NCBI RefSeq assembly: GCF_963422355.1
Contig: NC_085085.1
Location: 11,120,001-11,184,000 of the forward strand
Length of the DNA: 64,000 nucleotides
Direction of reading: 5' to 3'
DNA from: Corticium candelabrum
Taxonomy: Eukaryota; Porifera; Homoscleromorpha; Homosclerophorida; Plakinidae
Position 1 is the stretch's first letter. Each line of letters begins with the position of its first letter. Positions 43,491 to 57,000 of the stretch are shown here, piece by piece. The notes beneath the pieces were generated by a model. The model saw only the letters and a list, made by a program, of their open reading frames with translations, was not told the DNA's origin and ran no database searches. The position numbers and the translations under genes are program-made.

Positions 43491-46481
43491 CTACTGATAA
43501 CGTGCACGAAGACCGTCGACATAGATCCACTCTATTGCTCTTGCAGGTGACAACAACTTGCAGTAATGAAATCCAGCAGACAAAGGAATAAAATACTGCG
43601 TTGGAGTTCTCAGCATTACCGACCGAACAAGAAGAATTTTCTCTCCGGATGAATTCTCTGTATTTTCAAACTTCAAAGGGTTCCATATCCACAGAGGTCC
43701 AATATTATATGGTCCTAAATCTTCCCCCATTACCATTGGGACTCCAAACTTGTCAAATCGAGCAATTGTTTTTGGATTTGTTGCATTGAGAGCCCAATCA
43801 TATGCTGCCTGATTGATCAGCTTACACAGCGAACTACCATCAGTTGTATTGAAGTCAACATTGGTGTACCCAATGGCTTCCATGACCGACTGACGTGATT
43901 TCAGTTTTGCTTCAATCTGATTAGCCGACGTTTCAAAGAAAGCGGTGTCTAAACTATCTAATAAGTTGTACGTATTCTGACTCACTGTTGTGATGTTCAG
44001 TACACAGTCTTTTTGGTTCAAAGAACAGTTGTTATGAATATGTGGAAGATGAATCGGATTGATCTGATCTACAGGATGGAAAGCATCAACAGCAAAAATA
44101 CGAGCACGGTCACCACCCATGATCTGTTGAGCAACTCCAGTCCACCCACACCCAACAGTACAGTTGCGACTGGGTTTCTCATCATAACAAGGATGAACAA
44201 AGTGATAAAATCCTTCCAGTAGATATGCATCTAGCAGTGGTTGAATAAACTTTCCAGTAGCTTCGACAGATTTTTCAAGATATAGGCGAGCTGACTCGTT
44301 TCTAAGGTGTGTTTCTATAAATGAAGTTACAAGTGCTGCAACGGTGCTATGAGCCACGTCCAAAGATATCTCAGACTTCAGATCACGCTCCTTGACAAGA
44401 GGCGGTACATTAGTGCCAGAAGCAAACTGGAAATGATTCATTCCAGGGACAACTACTACAGGATAATCCGTTATAGACATGTTCGTAGCATTGGCACCTA
44501 AAATCCAACGATAGTATGACTCCATAGAACGAGTCACTCGACACAAGCCATCCAGTTCACCACTAACTGTTAAAGTCGGCACGACAAATGAACCATTATC
44601 ATACTTTCTCAGCAAGAAAGAGCCCATTAGTATGAGACCAGATGCAGACCTGTTGACGTAGTCTTGAACGATGATGCCACCACTCGAATGACCAGCAAAG
44701 AACAGTAACGATGTATTCATTCCCTTGCTCTTCAGTGCTGCTATAACGCGTTGAACACCTCCATCTATTTCCAAGGGATTCACAAAATTCAATGGAAAAT
44801 CTGGAATTCCAACCCAGAGCGAGAAAGATGAAGCAGATTGGATAGTGGCGGCAAGAGGTTTATACTGCTCTGCTGAGATGCCAGCTCCCTATAGTCAGAA
44901 ACAGCACATCACCATCAACACAAATGTATTATTTAATTAATGCTCAAAACATTTGTGTTAGGTATTAAGTTTTACCTTTACAAATATGTAGACAAAAAAT
45001 TTAATCCTGCTACTAAGTACACCTGATGACAGACTAAATGGAAATGTGGCATCAGTCTACATAATCATTATCATTTTGGTTATTTAAAGTGAAGCATAAG
45101 TTTTAAAATTTACTATTTATTCTAATTAATTAAAACACTCCCACCAGTCAAAGCTGGTGTGCACACTCCTGTCAAGCAACTAATTTTACTCTTGTAGTCT
45201 AAGGGGGCATCTCCAATTACTGGGCACTTTCTCAATCCAAACAATTAATCATCAGACTGGCGGTGACCACCCTCCCAATCCTTAATTCAATCCAAACAAA
45301 TGTCTGATGCATGTTTAGCAACACTGAATATCCCTAGTCAAACTTGAAAGTTCTCAATTCACAAATAACACACTTGTCAGACAGTAATTAACTCTTGAAC
45401 CACAGGTTGTACTGGGCAACGCAACAATGTTTAATATAAAAAAATGTTTATAATAAATACAATGGTTTCACAAAGCAAATACAGTCAGTCTTAATTAGGC
45501 CTGTTTGAACCGGATTGTTGGAACTGCCATGCCCACACTTCCAACAATTTCAGCTCAGATGGTCAATCTGCTAGAACTCTTAATTCTGACAAACTCTCAG
45601 AACTATCAATTGAACAGGAACCGCAAACTATGCCCTACTCCCTACCCCCTACTCTTACCCTACCCCTACTCCTTACCCCTACCCCTACCCCTACTCCTTA
45701 CCCCTACCCCTACTCCTTACCCCTACCCCTACTCCTTACCCCTACTCCTTACCCCTACTCCTAACCCCTACCCCTACCCCTACTCCTTACCCCTACCCCT
45801 ACCCCTACTCCTTACCCCTACCCCTACTCCTTACCCCTACCCCTACTCCTTACCCCTACTCCTAATCCTTACCCCTACTCCTAACCCCTACCCCTACCCT
45901 TACCCCTACCCTTACCCTACCCCTACCCTTACCTACCCCTACCCTTACCCTACCCCTACCCTTACCCTTACCCTACCCTTACCCTACCCCTACCCCTACC
46001 CTACCCCTACCCCTACCCTACCCCTACCCTTACCCCTACCCCTACTCTTACCCCTACCCCTACTCTTACCCCTACCCCTACCCCTACCCCTACCCCTACT
46101 CCTTACCCCTACTCCTTACCCCTACCCCTACCCCTACTCCTTACCCATACTCCTTACCCCTACCCCTACCCCTACTCCTTACCCCTACCCCTACTCCTTA
46201 CCCCTACCCCTACCCCTACCCCTACTCCTTACCCCTACCCCTACCTCTACTCCTTACCCCTACCCCTACTCCTTACCCCTACCCCTACCCCTACTCCTTA
46301 CCCCTACCCCTACCCCTACCCCATATCTCTACCCTACTCTACCCCTACCCATACCCCTACCCCTACCCATACCCCTACCCTTACCCATCCATACCCCTAC
46401 CCCTACCCCTACCCATACCCCTACCCATACCCCTACCCATACCCCTACCCATACCCCTACCCATACCCCTACCCATACCCC

Positions 46482-46528
<47 letters not shown>

Positions 46529-47413
46529 CTACCCTACCCATACCCCTACCCCTACCCATGCCCATACCCATACCCATACCCCTACCCTACCCATACCCCT
46601 ACCCTACCCATACCCCTACCCCTACCCATACCCATACCCCTACCGATACCCATACCATACCCCTACCGATACCCATACCATACCCCTACTCATACCCCTA
46701 CCCATACCCCTACCCATACCCCTACCCATACCCCACCCCCTACTCCTACCCTATCTCACTCCCTACTCCTACCCCTACATACCCCCTACCTACCTACCCT
46801 CTACCATATCTCACCCTCAACCATATCTCACCCTCTACCATATCTCACCCTCTACCATATCTCACCCTCTACCATATCTCACCCTCTACCATATCTCACC
46901 CCCTACTCCTACCCCTAATACCCCCTACTCCTACCCCTAATACCCCCTACCTACCTACCCTCTACCCTACCCCACCCACCTACCCTCTACCCTACCCCAC
47001 CCCACCCCACCCCACCCCACCCCACCCCTACCTACATACCCCCTACTCTACCCCCTACCCTATCCCTATCCCCGGTCAATTCCAGTTAGAAGTACTGGGT
47101 CAGTATTCCATCGTGCCCTTAATTAATTAATGCTGTTCAATTCGATCCCATCTAATTTATCCAACGGAGGATCGAGGCAATAAATTTTGGGTTTTCTAAT
47201 TAATTAATTTGTAGGTAGTCCATTAATTAATTAATTAATTAATTAATTAATGATCAAATCCTGTAAAAATTCTTTACGTGCCTGAATTATGATGAGAGCA
47301 ACTTGAGTTGCCGTCCTATTGGTCGGCGTTAGGACGACGTCAGCTCCAAACGCTGAAGTCAAAACTGCACAAAGTAGAAGGCTGCACCGCCAGGTAACGC
47401 TATCACAAGTCAT
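43491..47413 (-). CDS. Secreted alpha/beta hydrolase, subfamily not assigned
   Basis: Two exons, 47413-47282 and 44888-43491, join in phase: 509 residues. The start MTCDSVTWRCSLLLCAVLTS is a signal peptide cleaved near AFG-AD. After the junction comes GAGISAEQYKPLA, an oxyanion-hole-type loop, then the nucleophile elbow FAGHSSGG with Ser, and VVPGMNHFQFASG, probably with the catalytic His. Several N-x-S/T sites and cysteine pairs in the second half fit a secreted or lysosomal glycoprotein. Substrate unknown. The single 2.4-kb intron starts with GC and contains the CCCTA minisatellite. Divergent from the SEL1L3-like gene. Confidence 0.83.
45620..47070. repeat. CCCTA-rich minisatellite, about 1.45 kb, in the hydrolase intron
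   Basis: The array is made of ACCCCT and ACCCTT units in the left half and ACCCAT units near 46380-46720, later changing to ACCATATCTCACCCTCT units and CCCCA runs. It resembles degenerate telomere repeat (CCCTAA) but the exact hexamer is rare. The long plus-strand open frame across it is a repeat artefact of Pro/Thr/Tyr/Leu codons. Confidence 0.93.
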
Positions 47414-47629
47414 AGCGAGTTCTAGGACACAAGACACAGCAAAACGATCACACGAATAATCGTATAAAGATATAGTATCCTGCAACAAGTATTCTGCAAT
47501 CTACGAACGAGCGTGTAGAACAAGCACGTGACGAATAAAGTCACGTGCTAGTCTCGTGAGATCCGCGTCACGTGATTTCTATTTTTTTTTATCATTTGGA
47601 ATATAGTCTGAGCGGCGTTTCGCCGTGTC
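47414..47629. promoter_or_regulatory. Bidirectional promoter of the hydrolase and SEL1L3-like genes with three E-boxes
   Basis: The two start codons are 217 bp apart on opposite strands. Three CACGTG sites lie within 50 bp: 47525-47530, 47542-47547 and 47569-47574, each preceded or followed by TC/GA so that two read GTCACGTG. In vertebrates GTCACGTGAC is the CLEAR site of MITF/TFEB factors, which control lysosome and ER-linked genes; relevance here is inference. Confidence 0.65.
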
Positions 47630-49311
47630 ATGCGTCTGTGGAAGTGGAATGTCTTTCTGTTTCAGCTAGCGCTTGTCGTTTGTCAAAACGACGACGAATC
47701 TGTAGATTACATCAAGTTATCTCGCACTTCCCCTCTCAAACCGACGGAACTACGTCCACATGTTGTTGTGAATGTTGCCACATACAGTCGAACGCGCATC
47801 GTGGCGATAGACGTATCGACCGCGGGACGGCAGCAAGTGGCGAAGCGAATTTTGAGAGTCGAATTAGAGAGCGAGAGGCAGGAATTGACGGTCGACATCG
47901 CTCTGTCGTCTCAGTCATTGTGGGAAACGTACAGAAGAGGCTGGAGATTGGAGATTTGTGCAGCACTGTTAAGTGGAGACGACGAAACAACAATAAACGA
48001 TGAAACGACGATAGATGATGACCATTCCTACGTTGATCATGAGAGCTCCTCTCTAGACTCTTGGGCAGATGATGTTGGGTACGTTACTAAGGAGTTGTCG
48101 GAAAGTGATTGGCGTCAGACGCTCAGTCACGACGAGCTGTTGGAATTAAGCGTAGATTCCGACTGCCACGTGATTGGAAGTGTGCACAGGAGGGATGTTT
48201 TCTGCTGGAACTGGCTGTCGGCATGGAGACATAAACTAGAGTCGACGTGTCATAACGGAAATGGTGAGGAGAGTTTGTAGGTTTGCGAGGGCGGCGGAAG
48301 CAAATTGAAGGGTTAACAATTACTAGAGGCCTCTCCACACTGGCAACTGGATTGCAAGGCCTGTCCACACTGGCAACTGGATTCGATCCTGTTGAATCCA
48401 ATTTAGAAAGTAGTAGGCGTTACCTTCACGTGCGCTAGGAGTGTAGTCGCAACATGTAACCCTCCTCACTCGTCTTTGTTCTCGCTTGATTTCAATTGCC
48501 TTACGTCGCTGTATCAACGCTTTCGAACAAACAACCCACATGTACACGTCGATCATCCATCACATGATACCAATAAAAAAGCAGATGCATCGTTTTCAAA
48601 GTGTATTGTGGACGCTCACTATCCCGATCAGATTGTGATCCATTTTCTGGTCTAGTGTGGACAGGACTTAAGAGATGTGGTGCTAAAGTGCACCAATATA
48701 GGTTTAGCCCACATGATTGTCTTTGTTAACACGTTACTTTGGAAATCGAAGAGCATCATACAGCGTGCAGCCAATCTCTACACTGTAGGAATCAAGACCC
48801 AGTGTTCATCAAATATGGCCAGGCTTCGAGTCAGATCGACAAAGTCTTGATATATTATCTAGCTAGGAGGGGTTCTTGGGGGTTCAGTACCTCAAAATTT
48901 ATGGGCGTGGTTGCTCATCTATTTTGTTTAGTCTAATGGAGTGATTTTATGTACTACATAATTATACATGTGCAGTAGTACTGTAAAGAGATGATACGTT
49001 GTTTATTCGTATTTACATTAATTTTGAACATCCAAAATGTTTTCCCTGGTTACGCCTCTGCGTCTATACCCCTAGACTAGAAGTAGGCACCTATAGTCTA
49101 CTGGCAAAAATGCACTATTTGAATAGTGGTCTGGTCATAGCCTCACTGACTCCACCGCCCCTGCTTTGTGTTAATTAACATGGCCACTACTGTTAATACA
49201 TGGCTGTTGGGATATGCTGTAGGTACTGCACACATATTGGACTTCCCAATTGCACTGACTGGTGGTAGGATAGGATTGAAAAGGTACAGTAACTGTCTGT
49301 ATTATAAATGT

Positions 49312-49395
<84 letters not shown>

Positions 49396-50796
49396 TGTGA
49401 GTGTGAGTGTGTCATCTTCAGTGGACTGTTATGGCAGGCAGCCGACTTTATGGCAACCTCATGACGACTACTTGATGGAGTTTCCAATGACAGAGCCTCA
49501 GTAGAGTGGCCACATAATTATGGTCTAAAAACCATTACGTAACATTTCTTCTGTGTTAGATTCACGTTGTCTTTATGGCTGTACGTAAGTCGTCCTTGCG
49601 ACAGCTCACTCTGTGCTGTCTTGATTCGACCACACAAGACACTGTATCACTCACCCAGTCTCTTTTTTCAGTTTAATGGTTTGTTTATGGACTCCTTGAT
49701 CAATGCTTTTTCATTGGTTGACATGCCATTTGATTATAACAGGAATTCTACTTATACAGTTTGTATTGGTTGATGGCACAGCAAAAATCTATTCTCTACC
49801 ATGGGTTCTGCCGTCTGCCGAATGGCTTCATGTCACCGTGGCAGTACATGCCTTCAATGTGAGACACGCATGTTGAAATCAAACGACACGTCTGATTATA
49901 AATATTATGAGCATGTTAATATTTATGAATGAATCATGGGTATCGTGTTGTGTTCTAGGTTCAAGTGTGTGTTTGGTGTATGTCTGTGTCTGGAGTTAGA
50001 TGTTACGATATCAGGTCATTTAGTATGTCGATTATTCATCTCGTGTTTGTTGTATCGTCGTATTCGTTGTGTAGTTTCAATGATCCGTTCCGGTATGACG
50101 ATTCGATTCCTTGGGTGATCGGCGGTGCCACCTCACATCAAAGCGTTTATGGCATCGTCGCAAAGGCGACACTATATCGTGGCCTACAGGTGACAAGAAA
50201 GCATGTAAGATATTGTTTTATGGATGTTTGGCATGCTCATGTGTCACATCATTGGTGTATATACGAGGGAATAGAGAATTCTAGATTTACAAACCGTGTA
50301 AATGTATGTTAGTTACTGTATTTACATCCTGGATTTGAGGCAAGTTTTGTAACAGGATATTGTAGCTTGTTGAATAGATCGAGAGGCACAGTACGTGGAC
50401 ACTGTAGTATTGATCTATTGACATGCTGTAACGTAAACTAATCGTAGTGTTTACATAAACAACAGTAGATTGTAAGTTATGGTTATTGCAGGGATGGCCA
50501 GATGCGACCCCTGTCCTGTTGGGTGGGTTGCTATTAAAAATTCTAAAATTTTTTAGTTGAGTAATGATTATATAGAGAATTTTAGTGTACTGTCTCTGTC
50601 TGCGCTGTCTGGAGACTCCGAGGTCAACGTATGCGTATACAGCTCTGGCATGTGTCAGCTTCATCTATATATCTAAATATATATACTATAGTAAAATATA
50701 GTTAAACAGACTATCTACCTGCAAACTAATCAAGACAGATGAGTTAGATATACATTATATATTTATTTCTTTATTACCGCCCTATGGACAGGACAG

Positions 50797-50854
<58 letters not shown>

Positions 50855-50882
50855 CACGCACGTACGCATGCACACACACACA

Positions 50883-50935
<53 letters not shown>

Positions 50936-51044
50936 TTTTGGATAAGGGCAGTAAGAGGGCGTGACTCCAGACAACCTAAAGCTTGTGTGGCCCCTGGTGA
51001 CAAACCTTGGCCACCCCTGTGTTGTTTCTGTTGTTGTTATTGCT

Positions 51045-51097
<53 letters not shown>

Positions 51098-54000
51098 GTT
51101 TCTTCATCATGTGTGTATTTGCAGTTGCCCATGTCTGACCAAGTGCCCAGTTGGCTCACGGGTGAGTGGTAGTGGTACACACAATTGAATATTATTACAT
51201 TTATTGAGACAGTCACATCAGACGATCTACGTGTTTGTGTTTAGTGACCAAACTTGAGCAGAACTGCTCTAGACTAAAGCAAGAAGTCCGACTACTACAG
51301 CAATATGCAGTGGGGCAAGGCACAAAAGGTCAGTACAACAACCCGTCATCGAGACATTGTGATCTTACGACGTTGCCTTGCTCGCCAGTGGGATCTTCGT
51401 GTTCTCTCGCCAAGTATCTTTCGATTGTGTTTAAGTCTCATATCTTGAACGACAGACAATGTCACATGTGGTCTGCAGAAGCGGCTCGCATGGCTCTCAC
51501 CACACTCCAACGCCGTCTTCGTTTGAATCACAGCGAAGTCTACTCTCTCGTACATTCCGATAGCATTCCGCAACATTTGATGACCAACTTTCAGACTGAC
51601 ATGGTAATATTAAGATGTAAGCATATTGACTACATAGTGTGTCTCACAGTTCGTATTGCTATCAGGAAAAAGTACTAGGAGGACAGTCGGTGGCTTTCGA
51701 TCTCTCACTGTATGCTACGTATGCTGGATGCTTCAACACACCGGATGCATTTTTTGTTGCGGGTATTTTGCATCTTATCGGACATATCAAGGTTCCCGAC
51801 CAACTACAAGTACTCAATAGTGTTTACATAATTATATATAATGGGATTCGCGATTTGATATGACGGTTGTGATTTAGGGCGTATCGTTGCTATTGGCGGC
51901 CGCCGCTCAAGGTTCGGTCTTGTCACAGCTTGCATTGGGATATCGACATCGATTTGGGAAGGATGGCTTACCGAAGAGCTGCCCGATTGCGTTAAGTATG
52001 ATCACAATTTATTATACAAAACTGTAATTTAATTAATCATTTTATCCATATTTATTTACAATTATTGTTTTTGTTATTGCATTTTCTATAGCTTGACTGA
52101 TTTATTGGTTGTTGAAGCCAGTGGCGTCTCCAGGATTTTGGAAAGGGGAGGGGGTTTCCGCCAATAATTTGCTGTTATTCGTAATTGATAGATTAGCCTC
52201 TATTATCGTTATACATAAAATGACACAATTTAGTGTGTCATTGGCTATCGTACATGCTATTGGTAGTATGGTTCTATAGCGGCACGTGTGAGGGAAATGC
52301 GAGCCTCTTATGTGGCTCCCCATCCCTTGACTCTTGTAACAGTAACGAGCATGAGTTGACCCAGTGAATGACGTGTGGCACGACCACTCTACAATGGTAG
52401 CCACATTTTCTCCGGGCTGGGCCCCCTTGGACCTCCAGACATGCGCAAAAAATGTGAGCAAGCTAAGCTCTCGTCTGTCTTTCAAGTAACTCATCAAAGT
52501 CACAGTTGAGTTGGAAGAGTGTGACTGTGAGCCGACCCCTAATTTGAACTGATCATAGACATGCAAGTTGCTATTTTTTGCTAGACAGGCAGATTACTGC
52601 TCTTTGTTCTCTTTCCGAAGAAACCTCTCTAGAAAGCGTTTGCTTACGTTCACACGGGCCAAACTTCAAAGTCACAGAAGTGTGCGGCCATTTGTACTTT
52701 ATCACTATGACATACCAGCTGCTATAACAGAGTTTGTTGCTATAACCGTATGTTATATGTACTGTACTGTACACCTCTAAAACCATACTAGATATACCAA
52801 CATGTTTGATTATTTTGCATACGTGAATAACGAGTCAAGGTGGGGTTCTGTGGAACCCACTGAACCTCCTCTGGATCTACCTATGTGTTCTGCAGTACTG
52901 CAGGATTTGTTTGAGTGAGGAATGTATGCGCAGTGTAGAGATTTTCACGATTTCATGACATTGACATGCAAACCTGTAAACACGAGTCGTGATTATTACA
53001 TTTGCTCGAGCAACTGCAGGGAATAGCATTTGCTGTTGACACTGAAGGTTTTGAGGTTTACATTAGCTTTTACTGTCGAGTAGCGAGTCTGTCTTTGACT
53101 GGTTAGTTGCACTTATTGTCTTGATAGATTATTATGTAACGGTTGCAAGAGATGCAGTCGGAGCTCTACAGGGTGGCGATGAGACCAAGGTATGTCTATA
53201 GTGCTGCCTGCTACATGTTTGTCTTTACCACTCCTCTGTAGGTACTGACGGAATCCATCAGACTATCGGAACCAGAAACACTAGATGGTCAAGGCGGTGA
53301 GAGGGACGACGTCATTCAGTATTTGCTGTTTGAAGCTGCCAATGGAAATCCTATAGCTCAGGTCAGCTTGTTGCTGTATTGGTTGTCAGTGTCAAATATT
53401 TCATGTTATGTCATGTTGTGGTGTTAAAGGGGAAGTCCAACAAAAATAAACTTAACTTGTATGAGTGGATCTTACTAAGACAAATCGATCGGTATAAGTT
53501 AGTTTGCTATCTTCGCTTTTGTATACGAGAACGAGTGATGTTTCTGTGATGTGCAACGCCCACGCACCTGCTCCGCGCTTCCTGGTGGATTAAGCTCCAC
53601 CCACTGCAAACGAATCAATGCGTTTACGGATGACTGCTATGGATATATCGAGAATGACGAATGTGAATGCGAAGATATTATGAAGATCTGCCTTCTTGCC
53701 GTCAGTGGTTCCTCTCTAAAGTAAAATGGTGTCGGTAGAGCTGTTTCCCGCCAGACTTTCAAGCAGAATTCCTCAATACCACGGCTTACCTAGGGAACGT
53801 GCTTGTGCTTGACTATTTGTTTATCCTTGTTCTTTTAATATCCGAAGAAAAACGTTCACCGCGCCGTCTGGCATGTGCTACAGAGGACGTTCCTATTTTT
53901 GCATCCGGGATTGTAACCTTCTACCAATCAGCGGCAAAACAAAAGTGAGCAGACCGGATGTGAAAATAGGAACGTCCTCTGTAGCACATGCCAGACAGCG

Positions 54001-57000
54001 TGCTGAACGCTTCTCTTCGGATATTAAAAGAACAAGGATAAAAAATATTCAAGCACAAGCGCGTTCTCTAGGTAAGCCGTGGTATTGAGGAATTATGCCT
54101 CAGTCTGGTGGGAAAACAGCTCTACCAACACCATTTTACTTTAGAGAGGAACCACTGACGGCGAAAAGGCAGATCTTCATAATATCTTTGCATTCACATT
54201 CGTCATTCTCGATATATCCGTAGCAGTCATCTGTAAATGCATTGATTCGTTTGCAGTGGGCGGAGCTTAATCCACCAGGAAGCGTGGAGCAGGCGCGTGG
54301 GCGTTGCACATCACAGAAACATCGCTCGTTCTCGTATACAAAAGCAAAGATAACGGACTAACTTATACTGATCGATTTGTCTTTGTAAGATCTACTCATA
54401 CAAGTTAAGTTTATTTTTGTTGGATTCCCCTTTAATTAAACGAGCTGAAGTGTGAACTTCCTTACCAGAGGAAAATGTTCCATCTACATGTATAGGTAAA
54501 TAGTCTCAGCAATTTGTTAGCGTACAAGAATGACAAAATGAGAATGTGCCATGTCTCGCTTGAATCCGTCCAGATACAAGCCCCGGAGTTTGAATTAAAT
54601 GGTGGAAATGCAATAAGCTTGTTTGTGTACTACTATAAGAACCAGGGGTTTGTATCTAGACGGAGGGTTATATGGTATGGTACAAAGATATTGACTGCGC
54701 GCTACTAAGTTGCAAGTTGCTTCCACTTGTCAATGCACACTACTGGTATCTGTTCACGTGATCTTCCAGTTACATAAAATTACAGCAAGTCGTCTGCAGT
54801 AAAGCCTTCAAAGTCTGATTCTCCCAAAATCGTTACATCATCTCTTTGTTCTGTGACAACCACCAGCATCAGCCCAGTTGCTTCTGCTGATTGTGATTTG
54901 TCGTTGAGGTAGAGATGATGTTTGACTTGCTTCGCAGTGCTTTCGTCCTTCATGCAGGTTGTTATAGAGCATTCTCTACAACATTGTCGGTAGTGATTCC
55001 CTCACACTTGAAAGAATATATGATAGTTTCGAATGAGTGGGTTGAGCAGGTGCCTCAGCTGCATGTTGAACAAATCCCGTCTCTATGCATACAGCTGAAG
55101 ACAGGGTGGGTTTTGTATTCAGTCTGGGTCTTTTATTAAGTACAACACTCAGACTAAGTTGCAAGGTGGTTTGAATTGAAGCCTTGGGGCTTGAATTTTG
55201 GTGGGTCTTGTATTTAGACAGACAGATACAGTAGCGAGAGGCAACCATACAAGTGAAAAAAACCATCAAGTAGATGAAACCAAAATGGCGTTGCTGTTTT
55301 GTCTACTGAAGTTGTTGGGATAGCCAAATTTGTTGTTTGTGCGAGACCCGACTGCCACCAGTGTTGAAACTTTGTGTGACCAGTCGCAGTCTCGAGAACA
55401 CGCTTAGCCCATTTGGTACACCAAATGAGGTTTTTGATTAACCACAACGTATGTTATTAGGTAAATGGAAGTAGTATGAGGAAGAAGCTATTACAGTAAT
55501 CTCAAACTTGAATCATTTTAGCTGGTAACCTTTTTAGGTCAACTTGGGTCGTATGCACTATTGGGGCCAGCAGGGACTGAGACGCGACTTCAATCAGGCG
55601 TTTCACCATTACGCACGAGCGGCGGCAGCCGGTCTTCCCGACGCTCACTACAACCTCGCCATCATGTACTTGAAGGTCTCGTCCGAGCACAAACGTCGAA
55701 CGTTAATGTAAGTCGCTATATTGCTGTGATTGTAGGGCCAGGGAACGCAGCAGGACAATGAAACTGCCCTCAAACATTTGGAAATCGCCGCAGAACAGGT
55801 TTGTGGTACAAACGGATGCTACGATGTCTTGTCTGTGACGATATTCAATGTCCAGGGTGTTGTCGCTGCTCTCAATGGACTTGGCTACTTTCATCTCAAT
55901 TTGATTGAGCCGCCCAACGTCACTGCGGCCGTACAATACTTCGAGAAGGCGTATCTTCTCGGAGACCACGATGCCGCTTACAACCTCGGAGTCGTCTACT
56001 ACAACGGCATCTGGCAGCAATATTCCAACAAGGCAATGCATACGTGTTGTCGGCCGCCTATTTGTCTGACTTTGTGTCGTGTTGCAGTCGATGGCTGCGA
56101 TGTATTGGCGTTCGGCAGCAAAACGTGGCAACCCCGGTGCGACGTACCAGATGGCTTTATTGTCCGAGACGTGCTCCGAAGCATTGGGGTACAAGACAGT
56201 AGTCTGTGTGTTTTATCTGTTTGTTGACTGCACCTCATAGATATGGTGTTGCCATCGCTGAGCACCACAGTGACATCGGACGTGTCCTCAAGGCCGGAGT
56301 TGCATCGTATTTGAACGACTCCGTGTATGTGTCGTGTGCTGCCTTGTCGGTCGCCGTCGTGAATTCAAGTTTGTGTGTAGTTTCGATGCAGCAATCCACT
56401 ACATTCAGGCAGCTGAAGTGGGTGTAGAACTGGCTGCTTTCAATGTAGCATGGCTCATGGAGACGTCTCCGGTAATGCTACTTCGTAGCGTATACAGTCT
56501 GTTTGTTGTTTATATATCATACTGTTGCTACAGGATCTGCAGTCAAGTGTTGCATCGAATTTTACTTATCGATATTATGGGCAATCGGCTCTTCTCAACT
56601 ACTCGTCGTCTGTTGTTCGAGTCGGAGATAGTTACTGGGTTGGAGAATGGGCTGACGAGGACAAGCAACATGCTATTTTGTATTACTCTCGAGCAGCTCA
56701 TCTAGGAAACGGACAGGTACGACGTCATATCGTGTGTCTAGTCATAGGCCTGTGCATATTACGCTCATTTTATTGTCCGTTATGCTATGTGGCACTGCTG
56801 ACCCAATTGTGTACAAGTATGCTCAAAGTATGCTCACACCAGTTGACACAACTCGACTCGAGTGGCTTGTTAATGAAACAAAGAAAACTTACAACAAAAG
56901 CAAACTATAAGTAAGCCAGACCGGCTTGACATTCCAGCAACAACGATGCTTGACTGGTTGTATACTGCAACATCAGAGATGATTGGATATAGTCTTGGAG

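Noticed and set aside
45620-47070. A chromosome end (telomere)
   Set aside because: Genes continue on both sides and the repeat unit is heterogeneous, so this is an interstitial array.
45505-47130. A 541-codon plus-strand open frame of Pro-Thr-Tyr-Leu repeats
   Set aside because: It is the translation of the CCCTA minisatellite in the hydrolase intron; no start context, domain or splice logic supports a protein.
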